From NCBI RefSeq assembly GCF_900103915.1, contig NZ_FNIG01000006.1:124001-188000 (forward strand): a stretch of DNA of 64,000 bases, written 5' to 3'. The notes beneath the pieces are model-generated. The model searched no databases. It was not told the origin of the DNA and saw only the letters and a list, made by a program, of their open reading frames with translations. Origin of the DNA: Tenuibacillus multivorans (GTDB lineage Bacteria; Bacillota; Bacilli; Bacillales; Alkalibacillaceae). Positions 19,971-28,941 of this stretch are shown piece by piece. The position numbers and the translations under genes are program-made. Position 1 is the first letter of the stretch, and every line of letters begins with the position of its first letter.

Positions 19971-19997
19971 AAAAAAGCGACTTTTTGTCGCTTTTAT
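19971..19997 (-). terminator. Terminator of spoIVA
   Basis: Stem AAAAGCGAC / GTCGCTTTT with a 5-nt loop and T-rich tail. It begins within the spoIVA stop codon itself, so the coding region and terminator overlap. Confidence 0.85.
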
Positions 19998-21472
19998 AAA
20001 ATAATGGCAATCAATCCGCCATTGCCTTCGTTTATTATTCTCTCTAATGTATCTTTTAACTTATATCTTGCATGCTCTGGCATTAACGTTAATTTTGCAT
20101 GAATACCTTCTCTTACAATAGAACTTAAAGATCTACCAAAAATATCTGACTTCCAGATGGATAATGGATCTTCCTCAAAGTCTTGCATTAAGTAACGAAC
20201 AAGCTCTTCGCTTTGTTTTTCAGTCCCGATAATTGGAGCAAATTCTGATTCAACATCTACTTGAACCATATGAATGGATGGTGCTACAGCTTTTAGTCGA
20301 ACACCAAATCTAGAACCTTGTCGAATGATTTCGGGCTCTTCCAATCGCATATCCTCTAAAGCTGGTGTGGCTATACCATACCCGGTCTGCTTAACCATCT
20401 GTAAAGCTTCAGATACTTGATCGTATTCGCGTTTTGCATCGGAATAATCCTGTAATAACTCTAACAGGTGATCCTTTCCACGAATTTCAACGCCTACAAT
20501 TTCTTTAAGAACTTGATCATAGAGGTCGTCTGACGCATGTAAATCGATTTCGGCTACGCCTTCACCCATTTCCATTCCTGATAAATGAGCATCTGTAATA
20601 AACTCGTAGTCATAAAAGTCCCCTACTACACGATCAACATCGCGTAATCGTTTAATGTTTTGTACGGTGTCTTGAATAGCTCCTTGGAACTGTTTGCGTA
20701 ACCAATGGTCATCTCTTAATGCCATAACCCAGCTAGGTAAGTTTACGTTAACCTCAAGAACAGGGAATTCATATAATGCCTCTCTTAAAACATTATAAAT
20801 ATCGTCTTCTCGTAGGTTTTCAACTGATAATGGTAATACTGGGATATCATATTCTTCAGCTAGTGTATTTCTTAATTCAACTGTTTCATAGTCATGTGGT
20901 CGGCTGGAGTTTAAAACCATGATGAATGGCTTACCGACTTCTTTTAATTCTTCGATGACTTCTCGTTCTGCTTCTTCATAATCTTCACGCGGGATATCCC
21001 CAAACGAACCATCAGTCGTTACAACAATTCCAATTGTTGAATGTTCTTGAATAACCTTTCTTGTACCAATCTCAGCTGCATCATGGAACGGAATAGCCTC
21101 TTCATACCACGGTGTATGAATCATTCTCGGTCCATTTTCATCCTCAAATCCTTGGGCTCCTTCAACCGTATAACCTACACAATCAACCATTCTAACTTTG
21201 ACATCCAGACCTTCATCCACTGAAATTTCTACCGCCTGATTAGGGATGAACTTAGGTTCTGTCGTCATAATAGTTCGACCAGCTGCACTTTGTGGTAGTT
21301 CGTCTTTTGCTCGTTCTCGATCGTCATCACTGTTGATGTTAGGAATCACAACTTGATCCATAAACTTTTTGATAAATGTTGACTTACCTGTCCGGACGGC
21401 ACCTACAACGCCTAGGTAAATGTCTCCGTTCGTCCGTTTCGATATGTCATGAAACACGTTAAATTTTTCCAT
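19994..21472 (-). CDS. spoIVA: Stage IV sporulation protein A, spore-coat ATPase
   Basis: 492 residues from ATG 21472 (GGAGGG 5 nt upstream), the same length as B. subtilis SpoIVA. Walker A-type loop GAVRTGKSTFIKKF at about 24-37, DCVGY (Walker B-like), then a middle domain and the conserved C-terminus ending ERIINEGNGGLIAIIL. It polymerises by ATP hydrolysis on the outer forespore membrane and forms the basement layer on which the coat assembles, made in the mother cell under sigma-E. Confirms a spore former. Confidence 0.97.
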   Translation of the reverse strand: MEKFNVFHDISKRTNGDIYLGVVGAVRTGKSTFIKKFMDQVVIPNINSDDDRERAKDELPQSAAGRTIMTTEPKFIPNQAVEISVDEGLDVKVRMVDCVGYTVEGAQGFEDENGPRMIHTPWYEEAIPFHDAAEIGTRKVIQEHSTIGIVVTTDGSFGDIPREDYEEAEREVIEELKEVGKPFIMVLNSSRPHDYETVELRNTLAEEYDIPVLPLSVENLREDDIYNVLREALYEFPVLEVNVNLPSWVMALRDDHWLRKQFQGAIQDTVQNIKRLRDVDRVVGDFYDYEFITDAHLSGMEMGEGVAEIDLHASDDLYDQVLKEIVGVEIRGKDHLLELLQDYSDAKREYDQVSEALQMVKQTGYGIATPALEDMRLEEPEIIRQGSRFGVRLKAVAPSIHMVQVDVESEFAPIIGTEKQSEELVRYLMQDFEEDPLSIWKSDIFGRSLSSIVREGIHAKLTLMPEHARYKLKDTLERIINEGNGGLIAIIL

Positions 21473-21526
21473 TATATCCCTCCGACCCTGTACAATATCG
21501 TACACCTATTATTCGATGCAATATTA

Positions 21527-21555
21527 ATTTATGATGTTGTCCTATTCAATTATGA
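21527..21555 (-). promoter_or_regulatory. Possible sigma-E promoter for spoIVA
   Basis: Minus strand TCATAAT (21549-21555) and CATAAATT (21527-21534), 14 nt apart, resemble the sigma-E -35 and -10 elements with two mismatches in the -10. About 55 nt before the start codon. Weak evidence, supported by the known sigma-E control of spoIVA. Confidence 0.3.
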
Positions 21556-21586
21556 CTTAATTCCAAAAAAAATAGAGATTCTGATA

Positions 21587-21627
21587 AAGAAAAACGATGA
21601 CTTAATAGAAAAGCCATCGTTTTTCTT
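21587..21627 (-). terminator. Terminator after yphF
   Basis: Stem AAGAAAAACGATG / CATCGTTTTTCTT with a 15-nt loop, 46 nt beyond the yphF stop. Separates yphE-yphF from spoIVA. Confidence 0.7.
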
Positions 21628-21672
21628 ATACTTTCGAAAGTATAAATTAAATAGAATCCTTATTACATCATA

Positions 21673-22398
21673 TTATTCAGTTTCGGAATCTTGACTACTA
21701 AATTCAACATTCCCATCTATTAATTTCATAGGTGGTGAATAGGCTGGTACCATGGGATAATGATCGGTTAGTAAGTATCTTAGATCCCCTTCGTATTCCG
21801 TAATGTTTTCTTCTTCTAACAGCCGATAAACGTCAGGTCGGTAGTCCACTAATGCTCGGCCTTGCGCATTGATGATGATATCGAGTTTTTGCCCTGTATA
21901 TGGACTATTAACGGTAAATGGTTCATCTACATCCATTCGTTCAGTGTCTATTTTAAAATAATTTCTTCCGATTGTTTCACCATAAGGCGGATATAAATGT
22001 TCATTACGGTATAGATTAATTTCGTAATTAACAGATCGTAATTTTTGATTAATTCTTACATCGGAGACCTTAACCTCTGTTTCCTCTTCTGGGTTAATAA
22101 TGACATAAGAATATACACCGCCACGTTCAAACGAGTTACCAGGGGCTTGTCCCATAATATTAGCATTTTTTAATGTATTAAAATCGATTTGATATTTTAT
22201 AAAAATAGGAGTATCCATATCACTATTTTTAATGGGTAATAGTCCACCATTTTGTTCCTTATATTGATTAACAGCATTTTGTACTTGTTGCAATTGTTCT
22301 TCATTTGTTGGCATTTGCTCGACCCTTTGTTCATCTGGGTATAAGCATGCAGATAATAACAATGTACTAACAAGAATAAACAATAATTTTAGCTTCAA
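21673..22398 (-). CDS. yphF: YphF-like lipoprotein
   Basis: 241 residues starting at TTG 22398, chosen because AAGGTGGG lies 7 nt upstream and it gives a clean signal peptide (KLKLLFILVSTLLL) with the lipobox LSAC. The rest is soluble, with repeated NPY/YPPYGE-type segments and no known domain. Expected to be anchored on the outer face of the membrane. Lies in the yphE-yphF pair before spoIVA as in B. subtilis. Role unknown. Confidence 0.8.
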   Translation of the reverse strand: MKLKLLFILVSTLLLSACLYPDEQRVEQMPTNEEQLQQVQNAVNQYKEQNGGLLPIKNSDMDTPIFIKYQIDFNTLKNANIMGQAPGNSFERGGVYSYVIINPEEETEVKVSDVRINQKLRSVNYEINLYRNEHLYPPYGETIGRNYFKIDTERMDVDEPFTVNSPYTGQKLDIIINAQGRALVDYRPDVYRLLEEENITEYEGDLRYLLTDHYPMVPAYSPPMKLIDGNVEFSSQDSETE

Positions 22399-22411
22399 GC
22401 TTAATCCCACC

Positions 22412-22609
22412 TTAACCCGTTGGTCCACTTAATACGATAAACATGATAATAAATCCACCAATAACTAATAAACCATACGCTAACAAACTAACAACAAAAC
22501 GTATAACACCTTTTAATTTATGTCTAGCAAATAATATTAATAAAGCTGATAATATTAAAGCACCCATTCCTGCGAATGATATGTACATACGTAGCATACC
22601 TTCAGACAT
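22412..22609 (-). CDS. yphE: YphE-like small membrane protein (DUF2768)
   Basis: 65 residues from ATG 22609, with two hydrophobic helices (about 9-27 and 35-60) joined by a basic loop, RHKLKGVIR. An in-frame ATG at 22621 abuts the ribosome site AAAGGG and is less likely. Pairs with the lipoprotein yphF 13 nt downstream. Family of unknown function found in spore formers. Confidence 0.75.
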   Translation of the reverse strand: MSEGMLRMYISFAGMGALILSALLILFARHKLKGVIRFVVSLLAYGLLVIGGFIIMFIVLSGPTG

Positions 22610-22710
22610 GTACGTGAACATCCCTTTCTTTTATATGATATACCGTCCGTATTATAGCATAAATCATCATCCATATGAGACTCTGAATATTGATAAAATG
22701 TTACAAAAAT

Positions 22711-22744
22711 AAAAAAAGAGGTGTTGGGGCTCACACCTCTTTTT
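22711..22744 (-). terminator. Terminator after spoVIF
   Basis: Stem AAAAAGAGGTGT / ACACCTCTTTTT with an 8-nt loop, 97 nt beyond the spoVIF stop codon. The stretch 22745-22841 between stop and hairpin shows nothing else. Confidence 0.85.
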
Positions 22745-22841
22745 GACTAAATCCTCACATGAAGTAGCTCATTTTGACTGTTGCATTTTATAATATGACG
22801 ATGTGTTGATCATACGAAACTTCTCTTGCCTATACGACGGT

Positions 22842-23105
22842 TTATTTTTTGAATATTTGTTGTAATGCGCTATAGTCTAATTGATCTCCCTTTTTAGTAA
22901 TTAACTCTACGATACGATCTTCTTTCTGTTTGCCAAGCGGACGATCCGCCATATTCGCTAGTTGCTGAACGAGCTGTCTGACTGTTTTTTCATCCGAAAA
23001 ATTGGCGTTTTGTACCGATTGAGCAACACCCATCACTTCATCTGGGGAAATATTAGCCGTTTTCTTTAAATGCTCAAATATTGATTGTTGGAAATCTTGA
23101 CTCAT
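22842..23105 (-). CDS. Stage VI sporulation protein F family protein
   Basis: 87 residues, soluble and helical. The pattern TANISPDEVMGVAQSVQNANFSDEKTVRQLVQQLA followed by KEDRIVELI matches the SpoVIF (YjcC) family, which in B. subtilis is a sigma-K-dependent regulator of late coat genes made under sigma-E. Preceded by AGGGAGGAG. It lies between gpsA and yphE, where many Bacillaceae carry such a gene. Family call is good, orthology to yjcC itself less certain. Confidence 0.75.
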   Translation of the reverse strand: MSQDFQQSIFEHLKKTANISPDEVMGVAQSVQNANFSDEKTVRQLVQQLANMADRPLGKQKEDRIVELITKKGDQLDYSALQQIFKK

Positions 23106-23183
23106 TTGATGCTCCTCCCTAACATTGCATTCGTAATACTATATGCAACCAATAGGAAGCTGTTGTGTGTGTTAACGACTATT

Positions 23184-24206
23184 TTATAAAAAAGATGATA
23201 AATCTTCTAATTCTTTGGTTTTGCCTCGATTCATCAATTCATCCACGACTTTTTTAGGTTCTTTTTCATCAAACAAGAGCTCGTATAAACCTTCTGTAAT
23301 CGGCATATCGATATTTAATTTTCGTGAAAGCTGATAAGCCGCTTTAGTTGTACGTACGCCTTCTACAACCATTCCCATTTGATCTAAAACATCTTGGAGG
23401 ACATAACCTTTCCCTAGCATATTACCTGCCCGCCAATTCCGACTATGTTTACTTGTGCAAGTTACAATTAAATCTCCGACACCGGCTAAACCAGCAAAAG
23501 TTAAAGGATTCGCATCCAAACTCGTCCCAAGACGTGCTATCTCTGCTAAACCTCTAGTAATTAGAGCAGACTTCGCATTATCACCATAACCAAGTCCATC
23601 TGATATCCCAGCACCTAAGGCGATAATATTTTTAAGAGCACCGCCAATTTCGACTCCTAAGACATCCTCATTTGTATAAACTCTAAAATTCTCATTCATA
23701 AATAAGTCCTGGGTCAGCTCAGCCATCTTTAAATTATAAGAAGTAGCCGTAATCGTAGTCGGTTGTCTGAGTGCAACCTCTTCCGCATGACTTGGCCCCG
23801 ATAAAACAACTAATTGTTGGTGAACCTGTTCACCTAGCTCATCTTCTAACATCTCAGAAATTCGTTTATGTGTTTCCGGTTCAATTCCTTTTGATGCATG
23901 TATAATCATCTTATTCGGATCTAAAAATGGTTTTAACTGTTGACTAACTTCTCGAATAGCTTTCGTAGGAACGACTAGTAATACGGCATCAGTTCCTTTC
24001 ACAGCCTCCTCCATTTTCGAATAGGCGACGATGTGTTCTGATAATTGAATATTAGGTAAATATCTCTGATTCGTATTACGTTCATTTATTTCATTAACTT
24101 GCTCCTGACGATGTGACCAAACATTAACCTCATGCTTATGATCAGCTAAAACAATGGATAAAGCTGTCCCCCAACTTCCAGCTCCAATGACTGCTACCTT
24201 TTTCAT
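23184..24206 (-). CDS. gpsA: Glycerol-3-phosphate dehydrogenase [NAD(P)+]
   Basis: 340 residues. NAD-binding GAGSWGTALSIVLADHKH (8-25), catalytic lysine region GGALKNIIALGAGISDGLGYGDNAKSALITRG, and GLAGVGDLIVTCTS. Reduces DHAP to glycerol-3-phosphate for phospholipid synthesis. Follows der directly with a 17-nt gap, as in B. subtilis. Confidence 0.96.
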   Translation of the reverse strand: MKKVAVIGAGSWGTALSIVLADHKHEVNVWSHRQEQVNEINERNTNQRYLPNIQLSEHIVAYSKMEEAVKGTDAVLLVVPTKAIREVSQQLKPFLDPNKMIIHASKGIEPETHKRISEMLEDELGEQVHQQLVVLSGPSHAEEVALRQPTTITATSYNLKMAELTQDLFMNENFRVYTNEDVLGVEIGGALKNIIALGAGISDGLGYGDNAKSALITRGLAEIARLGTSLDANPLTFAGLAGVGDLIVTCTSKHSRNWRAGNMLGKGYVLQDVLDQMGMVVEGVRTTKAAYQLSRKLNIDMPITEGLYELLFDEKEPKKVVDELMNRGKTKELEDLSSFL

Positions 24207-24222
24207 TATCTCACCTCATCTA

Positions 24223-25533
24223 TTATTTACGTTGACGAGCATAAATTTTAATTGGCGTTCCAACAAACCCAAATGCCTCACGTATTCTGTTCTCTAAAAA
24301 CCGTTCAAAAGTAAAATGCATCAATTCTGGGTCATTTACAAAGACGACAAAAGTCGGTGGTTTAGTTGCTACTTGAGTCGTATATAATATCTTTAACTTC
24401 TGTCCTTTTATCGAAGGGGTTGGGTTAATAGCTAAGGCATCTTCAATCACTTCGTTTAACAGGTTTGTCTTAACACGTTTTGCGTGATTTTCACCCACTT
24501 CAATAACGATTGGTAATAATGTATGAATGCGCTTTTTCGTTTTCGCAGATAAAAAGATAATTGGAGCATATGATAAGTACTGGAACTTCTGTCTCACTTC
24601 CTGCTCAAATTCACGCATGGTATCTTGTGACTTTTCAACGGCATCCCATTTATTGACTACGATTACGATGGCTTTACCGGCTTCATGCGCATAACCTGCA
24701 ATTTTTTTATCTTGCTCAATGATACCCTCTTCTGCATCGAGTACGACTAAAACAACATCCGAACGCTCGATTGCTTTTAAGGCACGTAAAACACTATATT
24801 TCTCTGTCGACTCATAAACCTTTCCACGTTTTCTCATACCAGCTGTATCGATAATCGTGAATTCACGGTCATCTTTTTCGAAGTCTGTATCAATTGCATC
24901 CTTCGTTGTTCCAGCAATATTACTGACGATAACGCGTTCTTCTCCTAAGAGCGTATTAACTAATGAAGATTTTCCTACATTTGGTCTTCCAATCAACGAA
25001 AACCTAATCCGATCATCGTCTTCCGGAGGTTGTTCTTCTGTAGGGAAATGCTTTACGGCTTCATCCAGCAGGTCCCCTAATCCTAAACCATGAGTCCCGG
25101 AAATGGGGAAGGGTTGTCCGAATCCGAGAGCATAAAATTCATAAAGCAAATCCTGCATCTCGTAATTATCGACCTTATTGACACCTAGTACAACAGGTTT
25201 ATTCGACTTATATAAGATCTTAGCAACTTCTTCGTCTGCTGCAGTAATACCTTCACGACCATTGACGAGAAAGACAATAACATCAGATTCTTCTATCGCA
25301 ATTTGTGCTTGTTCGCGTACTTGAACGATTAATGGTTCATCACTGATGTCAATACCACCCGTATCAATGATATTAAACATCGTATTTAACCATTCCGCTT
25401 CTGCATATATTCTGTCTCTTGTAACGCCTGGCGTATTTTCAACAATTGAAATTCGTTCGCCAACTAATCGATTAAAAATAGTTGATTTTCCTACATTTGG
25501 TCTACCTACAATGGCAACAACTGATTTCCTCAT
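24223..25533 (-). CDS. der: Ribosome-assembly GTPase Der (EngA)
   Basis: 436 residues from ATG 25533, the same length as B. subtilis EngA. Two tandem GTPase domains, each with a GRPNVGKS P-loop (about 10-17 and 182-189), DTGG and DTAG switch motifs and NKVD / NKWD, then the KH-like C-terminal domain ending [15 protein letters not shown]. Required for 50S subunit maturation. Longer in-frame sequence upstream to 25635 runs through the ypfD terminator and is not coding. Confidence 0.97.
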   Translation of the reverse strand: MRKSVVAIVGRPNVGKSTIFNRLVGERISIVENTPGVTRDRIYAEAEWLNTMFNIIDTGGIDISDEPLIVQVREQAQIAIEESDVIVFLVNGREGITAADEEVAKILYKSNKPVVLGVNKVDNYEMQDLLYEFYALGFGQPFPISGTHGLGLGDLLDEAVKHFPTEEQPPEDDDRIRFSLIGRPNVGKSSLVNTLLGEERVIVSNIAGTTKDAIDTDFEKDDREFTIIDTAGMRKRGKVYESTEKYSVLRALKAIERSDVVLVVLDAEEGIIEQDKKIAGYAHEAGKAIVIVVNKWDAVEKSQDTMREFEQEVRQKFQYLSYAPIIFLSAKTKKRIHTLLPIVIEVGENHAKRVKTNLLNEVIEDALAINPTPSIKGQKLKILYTTQVATKPPTFVVFVNDPELMHFTFERFLENRIREAFGFVGTPIKIYARQRK

Positions 25534-25571
25534 ATCATTCATTCCTTCTAATAGATGAATTCTAAGCAATA

Positions 25572-25595
25572 AAAAAGTGGCATTTACGCCACTTT
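25572..25595 (-). terminator. Terminator of ypfD
   Basis: Stem AAAGTGGC / GCCACTTT with a 6-nt loop and a T-run, between ypfD and the der start. Confidence 0.75.
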
Positions 25596-25674
25596 CAGAC
25601 GGATGACAGCGGCTCTTGAATAAGACAACAGTCAATCCTGTTGTATTTAGCTGATCCGTTTAACCTATTATTCT

Positions 25675-26808
25675 TTATTTATTTATGTCTTTTAAACGGT
25701 CACCAATGATGTCTCCAAGCTGGAAAGAATGCTCATCATCTTCTTTTTTATACTTTTGTAATTCAACATTATCTTGTTCTTCTTGCGCTTCCTTTATGCT
25801 TAAAGAAATACGTTTATTCCCTTCACTGATATCAAGAATCTTAACTTTAATCATTTGTCCCTCTTGTAGGACTTCCTGTGGGTTACCGATATGTTCTTTG
25901 GATATCTGAGAAATGTGAACTAAGCCTTCAACACCTGGTTTTAACTCAACAAAAGCTCCAAAGTTTACTAACCTTCTAACCACACCTTCAACAACATCGC
26001 CAGCACTAAATTCTTCTTCTATTCCATCCCACGGTCCTGGTAACGTGTCTTTAAGCGATAGTGCAATTCGTTCCGTATCAAGATCAACGGATAAAACCTT
26101 TACTTTAATCGTATCACCCTCATTAACAACGTCTTCAGCTTTATCGACATGATCGTGTGATAATTGCGAGATATGAACTAAGCCATCAACGCCACCTAAG
26201 TCTATAAAGGCACCAAAATTTGTAATGCGTTGGACTTTACCTTCAACAACTTGACCTGATTCAATATTTTGGATTGTTTCTTTTCTTTTTGCATTTTGTT
26301 CTTCTTCAGTCACAGCTCGATGCGATAGAATGACACGATTTTTCGATTCATCCATCTCTATAACTTTAACTTGAAGTATTTGACCTTGATAAGAATCAAA
26401 GTTTTCTACAAAGTATGACTCAACCTGTGAAGCAGGCATAAAGGCTCTTAGGCCGACATCAAGTACCAGGCCGCCATTAACAATATCCATAACCGTTGCA
26501 TTAAACGTAGCATTATGTTCAAATTTTTCTTTAAGGTCGGTCCAAGCCATTTGCTGGTCCTTTAATTTTTTAGAAAGGATAATGGCTTCATCTTCTACTT
26601 TTGTAACGATAAATGATACTTCATCGCCCTCAGATAATACTTCGTTAGGATGGACCACATGTAAATGAGATAATTCAGAAATAGGTACAATCCCGTCGTA
26701 TTTTTCACCAATATCTACAACTACTTGTTTTTCTTCCAATTTTAATATTTTTCCAGTTACTTCAGCTCCAACCTCTAATGTTTGATTATCTTGACGTTCA
26801 CTCATCAT
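25675..26808 (-). CDS. ypfD: S1-domain RNA-binding protein YpfD (ribosomal protein S1 homologue)
   Basis: 377 residues with four S1 repeats, at roughly 12-82, 100-170, 187-256 and 273-342; the last two carry the full NFGAFxxL-GVxGLVHISQ core. Shorter than the six-repeat E. coli S1. Such proteins bind mRNA, but in Bacillus the homologue is not an essential ribosomal subunit. Acidic tail. Two adjacent ATGs (26808, 26805) after AGGAGG. Confidence 0.92.
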   Translation of the reverse strand: MMSERQDNQTLEVGAEVTGKILKLEEKQVVVDIGEKYDGIVPISELSHLHVVHPNEVLSEGDEVSFIVTKVEDEAIILSKKLKDQQMAWTDLKEKFEHNATFNATVMDIVNGGLVLDVGLRAFMPASQVESYFVENFDSYQGQILQVKVIEMDESKNRVILSHRAVTEEEQNAKRKETIQNIESGQVVEGKVQRITNFGAFIDLGGVDGLVHISQLSHDHVDKAEDVVNEGDTIKVKVLSVDLDTERIALSLKDTLPGPWDGIEEEFSAGDVVEGVVRRLVNFGAFVELKPGVEGLVHISQISKEHIGNPQEVLQEGQMIKVKILDISEGNKRISLSIKEAQEEQDNVELQKYKKEDDEHSFQLGDIIGDRLKDINK

Positions 26809-26903
26809 ATTTCCTCCTTCTATACCGTCAAAAGCAGTAATTCATCATATATTTAATATTCTAATCGATGTTTAGTTTACTAATATTTTCATAATAACAT
26901 GAA

Positions 26904-27482
26904 TTAACGATATTCTTCTAATAATGCCTTTATATTGTCCATAATTTCATCTGTCACTTCCTGAGCCCCAGGTTTCTCTTTCTGTAATGTTTTGAAATCA
27001 ATTGGTTTTCCATAGATGACTTTAAGTGTTGAAAACTTTTTATATGAACCAATTATAGCACACGGAATGACCGTTGCTTCAGAACGCATAGCAAAAAAGC
27101 CAGCTCCGGCAAGTCCTTTTTTTACTTCACCATCTTTACTCCGTGTACCTTCAGGGAATAATCCTAAAGTTTTACCTTCAGAAAGAAGTTTTAAACCAGT
27201 TCTTAAGGCATTCCGGTCACGCATTCCTCGCTTTACTGGAAAAGCATTTAAATTCGTTAACAACAGACCTAAACCCTTTTTTCTAAACAACTCTTCCTTT
27301 GCCATGAATTTTATAGCTCTTGGGCTCGTTATACCAACAAGAGGTGGATCAAAGTTTGAAATATGGTTAGAACATATAATAACAGGACCTTTTTTCGGTA
27401 TATTTTCTTTACCAATCACCTTAATTCTAAACATGAGGATAAATATGAGTTTAACAACCGTTTTTGCAAATTGATAGAACAA
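26904..27482 (-). CDS. plsC: 1-acyl-sn-glycerol-3-phosphate acyltransferase
   Basis: 192 residues with an N-terminal hydrophobic anchor (about 8-20), the catalytic NHISNFDPP (NHxxxxD) at about 38-46 and FPEGTRSKDGE at about 110-120. Makes phosphatidic acid from lysophosphatidate. TTG start after AAGGTG. The cmk-plsC-ypfD order is common in Bacillaceae outside B. subtilis. Confidence 0.92.
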   Translation of the reverse strand: MFYQFAKTVVKLIFILMFRIKVIGKENIPKKGPVIICSNHISNFDPPLVGITSPRAIKFMAKEELFRKKGLGLLLTNLNAFPVKRGMRDRNALRTGLKLLSEGKTLGLFPEGTRSKDGEVKKGLAGAGFFAMRSEATVIPCAIIGSYKKFSTLKVIYGKPIDFKTLQKEKPGAQEVTDEIMDNIKALLEEYR

Positions 27483-27493
27483 GATATATCACC

Positions 27494-28153
27494 TTATTTC
27501 CTTGATTGAGCAAGTGAATAAATCGTATCTGCTACGTCATCAATACTTTTATTTGTAGTGTCTATTTCTATAGCGTCATCTGCTTTAACGAGTGGAGCTA
27601 CTTCACGTTCAGAATCTAATTGGTCTCTTTTTCTAATTTCCTCTTTCAGCTGTTCTAAATCTGATTCAAAGCCATTTTCAAGATTCTCCTTATGGCGCCT
27701 TAGAGCTCTTTCCTCAACTGAAGCAATTAAAAACACCTTTAATTCAGCGTTCGGTAATACAAAAGTTCCTATATCGCGTCCATCCATCACAACATTACCT
27801 TCTCGAGCTAATGAACGCTGCATGTCGACTAATTTTTCTCTTACCAGTTGATGTTTGGCAACCATTGATACATTATTGGTTACGTCTTTATCTCTAATTT
27901 TTTTGGTCACGTCATGTTCATTTATATAAACCTCTTGGCCATCCTTGTCATTTTTAAATGTGATTGCAATTTCTTCAGCCAATTGAGTTAATGAATGTTC
28001 ATCATCGACGTCGATATTTGACTCCAAAGCAGCTAAAGTTAAGGCTCGATACATCGCGCCTGTATCAATATATACGTAACCTAATCGTTTAGCGATCATT
28101 TTTGCGACCGTACTCTTACCTGCAGCTGCTGGTCCATCTATTGCGATTCTCAT
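27494..28153 (-). CDS. cmk: Cytidylate kinase
   Basis: 219 residues. P-loop [17 protein letters not shown] (5-21), [12 protein letters not shown] for nucleotide binding and [11 protein letters not shown]. Phosphorylates CMP and dCMP. Start set to ATG 28153, 7 nt after AGGAGG; a TTG two codons earlier is too close to the site. Confidence 0.96.
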   Translation of the reverse strand: MRIAIDGPAAAGKSTVAKMIAKRLGYVYIDTGAMYRALTLAALESNIDVDDEHSLTQLAEEIAITFKNDKDGQEVYINEHDVTKKIRDKDVTNNVSMVAKHQLVREKLVDMQRSLAREGNVVMDGRDIGTFVLPNAELKVFLIASVEERALRRHKENLENGFESDLEQLKEEIRKRDQLDSEREVAPLVKADDAIEIDTTNKSIDDVADTIYSLAQSRK

Positions 28154-28180
28154 TTGCAATCCTCCTGGTTGTCCAATTAA

Positions 28181-28849
28181 TTATTGATTTAATACTTTCC
28201 TTCGATTATCAAGCTGCTTTTCGAAGCAAAATTTAATCATTTTTTCTCTTTCTTTTTCATCTATGTTGACAAATTTATATGTAATTTTGGATGATGAAGC
28301 ATCATGGCCACGTATCGTGCGGATCACTTCAGCCTGAGAAAAGAAATAACTATAATCATTAGACTGAAATGGAAGGACGATTGAAATATCCATTATATCC
28401 CCAGATTGATATTCCTTTTCTTTTCCTAAACCGACAACAGCTATGCCTCCACCACTTATATCAATCGTACGCGTGATTAAAGGCGATTGATCCTCTTGTT
28501 TGGGATGGATCGCTACATCCAACGGAACTTCAACACGAACATATTCTCGACGTTGTATTTTTCTAAATTCATCTTTATTTGGCATTTTAATCGTAAGTAC
28601 AGGGATTTTCATTTTTTTACGTCCTATAACCTCAGTTGAAAACTTATAAACGTTACCATCGTGCCCAACATAAGATACCATAAATTCCGAGCCATCTAAA
28701 AATAAAGACGTCCGACCCGTTCTTTCACTTATAGGATAGTCAATATAAATATATTTTTTCGAAATCTCAGCAATTTTACACTGAAAACGTTCTTCTACTT
28801 CACCGTTTTTTATGGTCTCTATTGTTAAACGTGTTCCAATTTTCAACAT
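28181..28849 (-). CDS. ypfA: PilZ-domain cyclic-di-GMP receptor, YpfA/DgrA-type
   Basis: 222 residues. The N-terminal half is a YcgR-like beta barrel (about 1-95); the PilZ domain follows with both c-di-GMP motifs, RREYVR (about 99-104) and DISGGG (about 126-131). The B. subtilis homologue binds c-di-GMP and slows flagellar rotation. With cheR in the same window, this fits a motile cell with c-di-GMP control. Position before cmk matches B. subtilis. Confidence 0.9.
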   Translation of the reverse strand: MLKIGTRLTIETIKNGEVEERFQCKIAEISKKYIYIDYPISERTGRTSLFLDGSEFMVSYVGHDGNVYKFSTEVIGRKKMKIPVLTIKMPNKDEFRKIQRREYVRVEVPLDVAIHPKQEDQSPLITRTIDISGGGIAVVGLGKEKEYQSGDIMDISIVLPFQSNDYSYFFSQAEVIRTIRGHDASSSKITYKFVNIDEKEREKMIKFCFEKQLDNRRKVLNQ

Positions 28850-28904
28850 AATTGAATTCCCTCCCGTTTTCTGCTACCCTTATTATGGCAAAAAAAATGA
28901 AAAA

Positions 28905-28928
28905 GGAAAAGACTTAATTGTCTTTTCC
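28905..28928 (-). terminator. Terminator of sleB-ypeB
   Basis: Stem GGAAAAGAC / GTCTTTTCC with a 6-nt loop, followed in minus direction by T-rich sequence, 14 nt past the ypeB stop. Confidence 0.75.
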
Positions 28929-28941
28929 TTCCCTACAGTTT

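Noticed and set aside
24223..25635. Der extended to a 470-residue protein
   Set aside because: The extra N-terminal part runs through the ypfD terminator hairpin; the ATG at 25533 gives the standard 436-residue protein.
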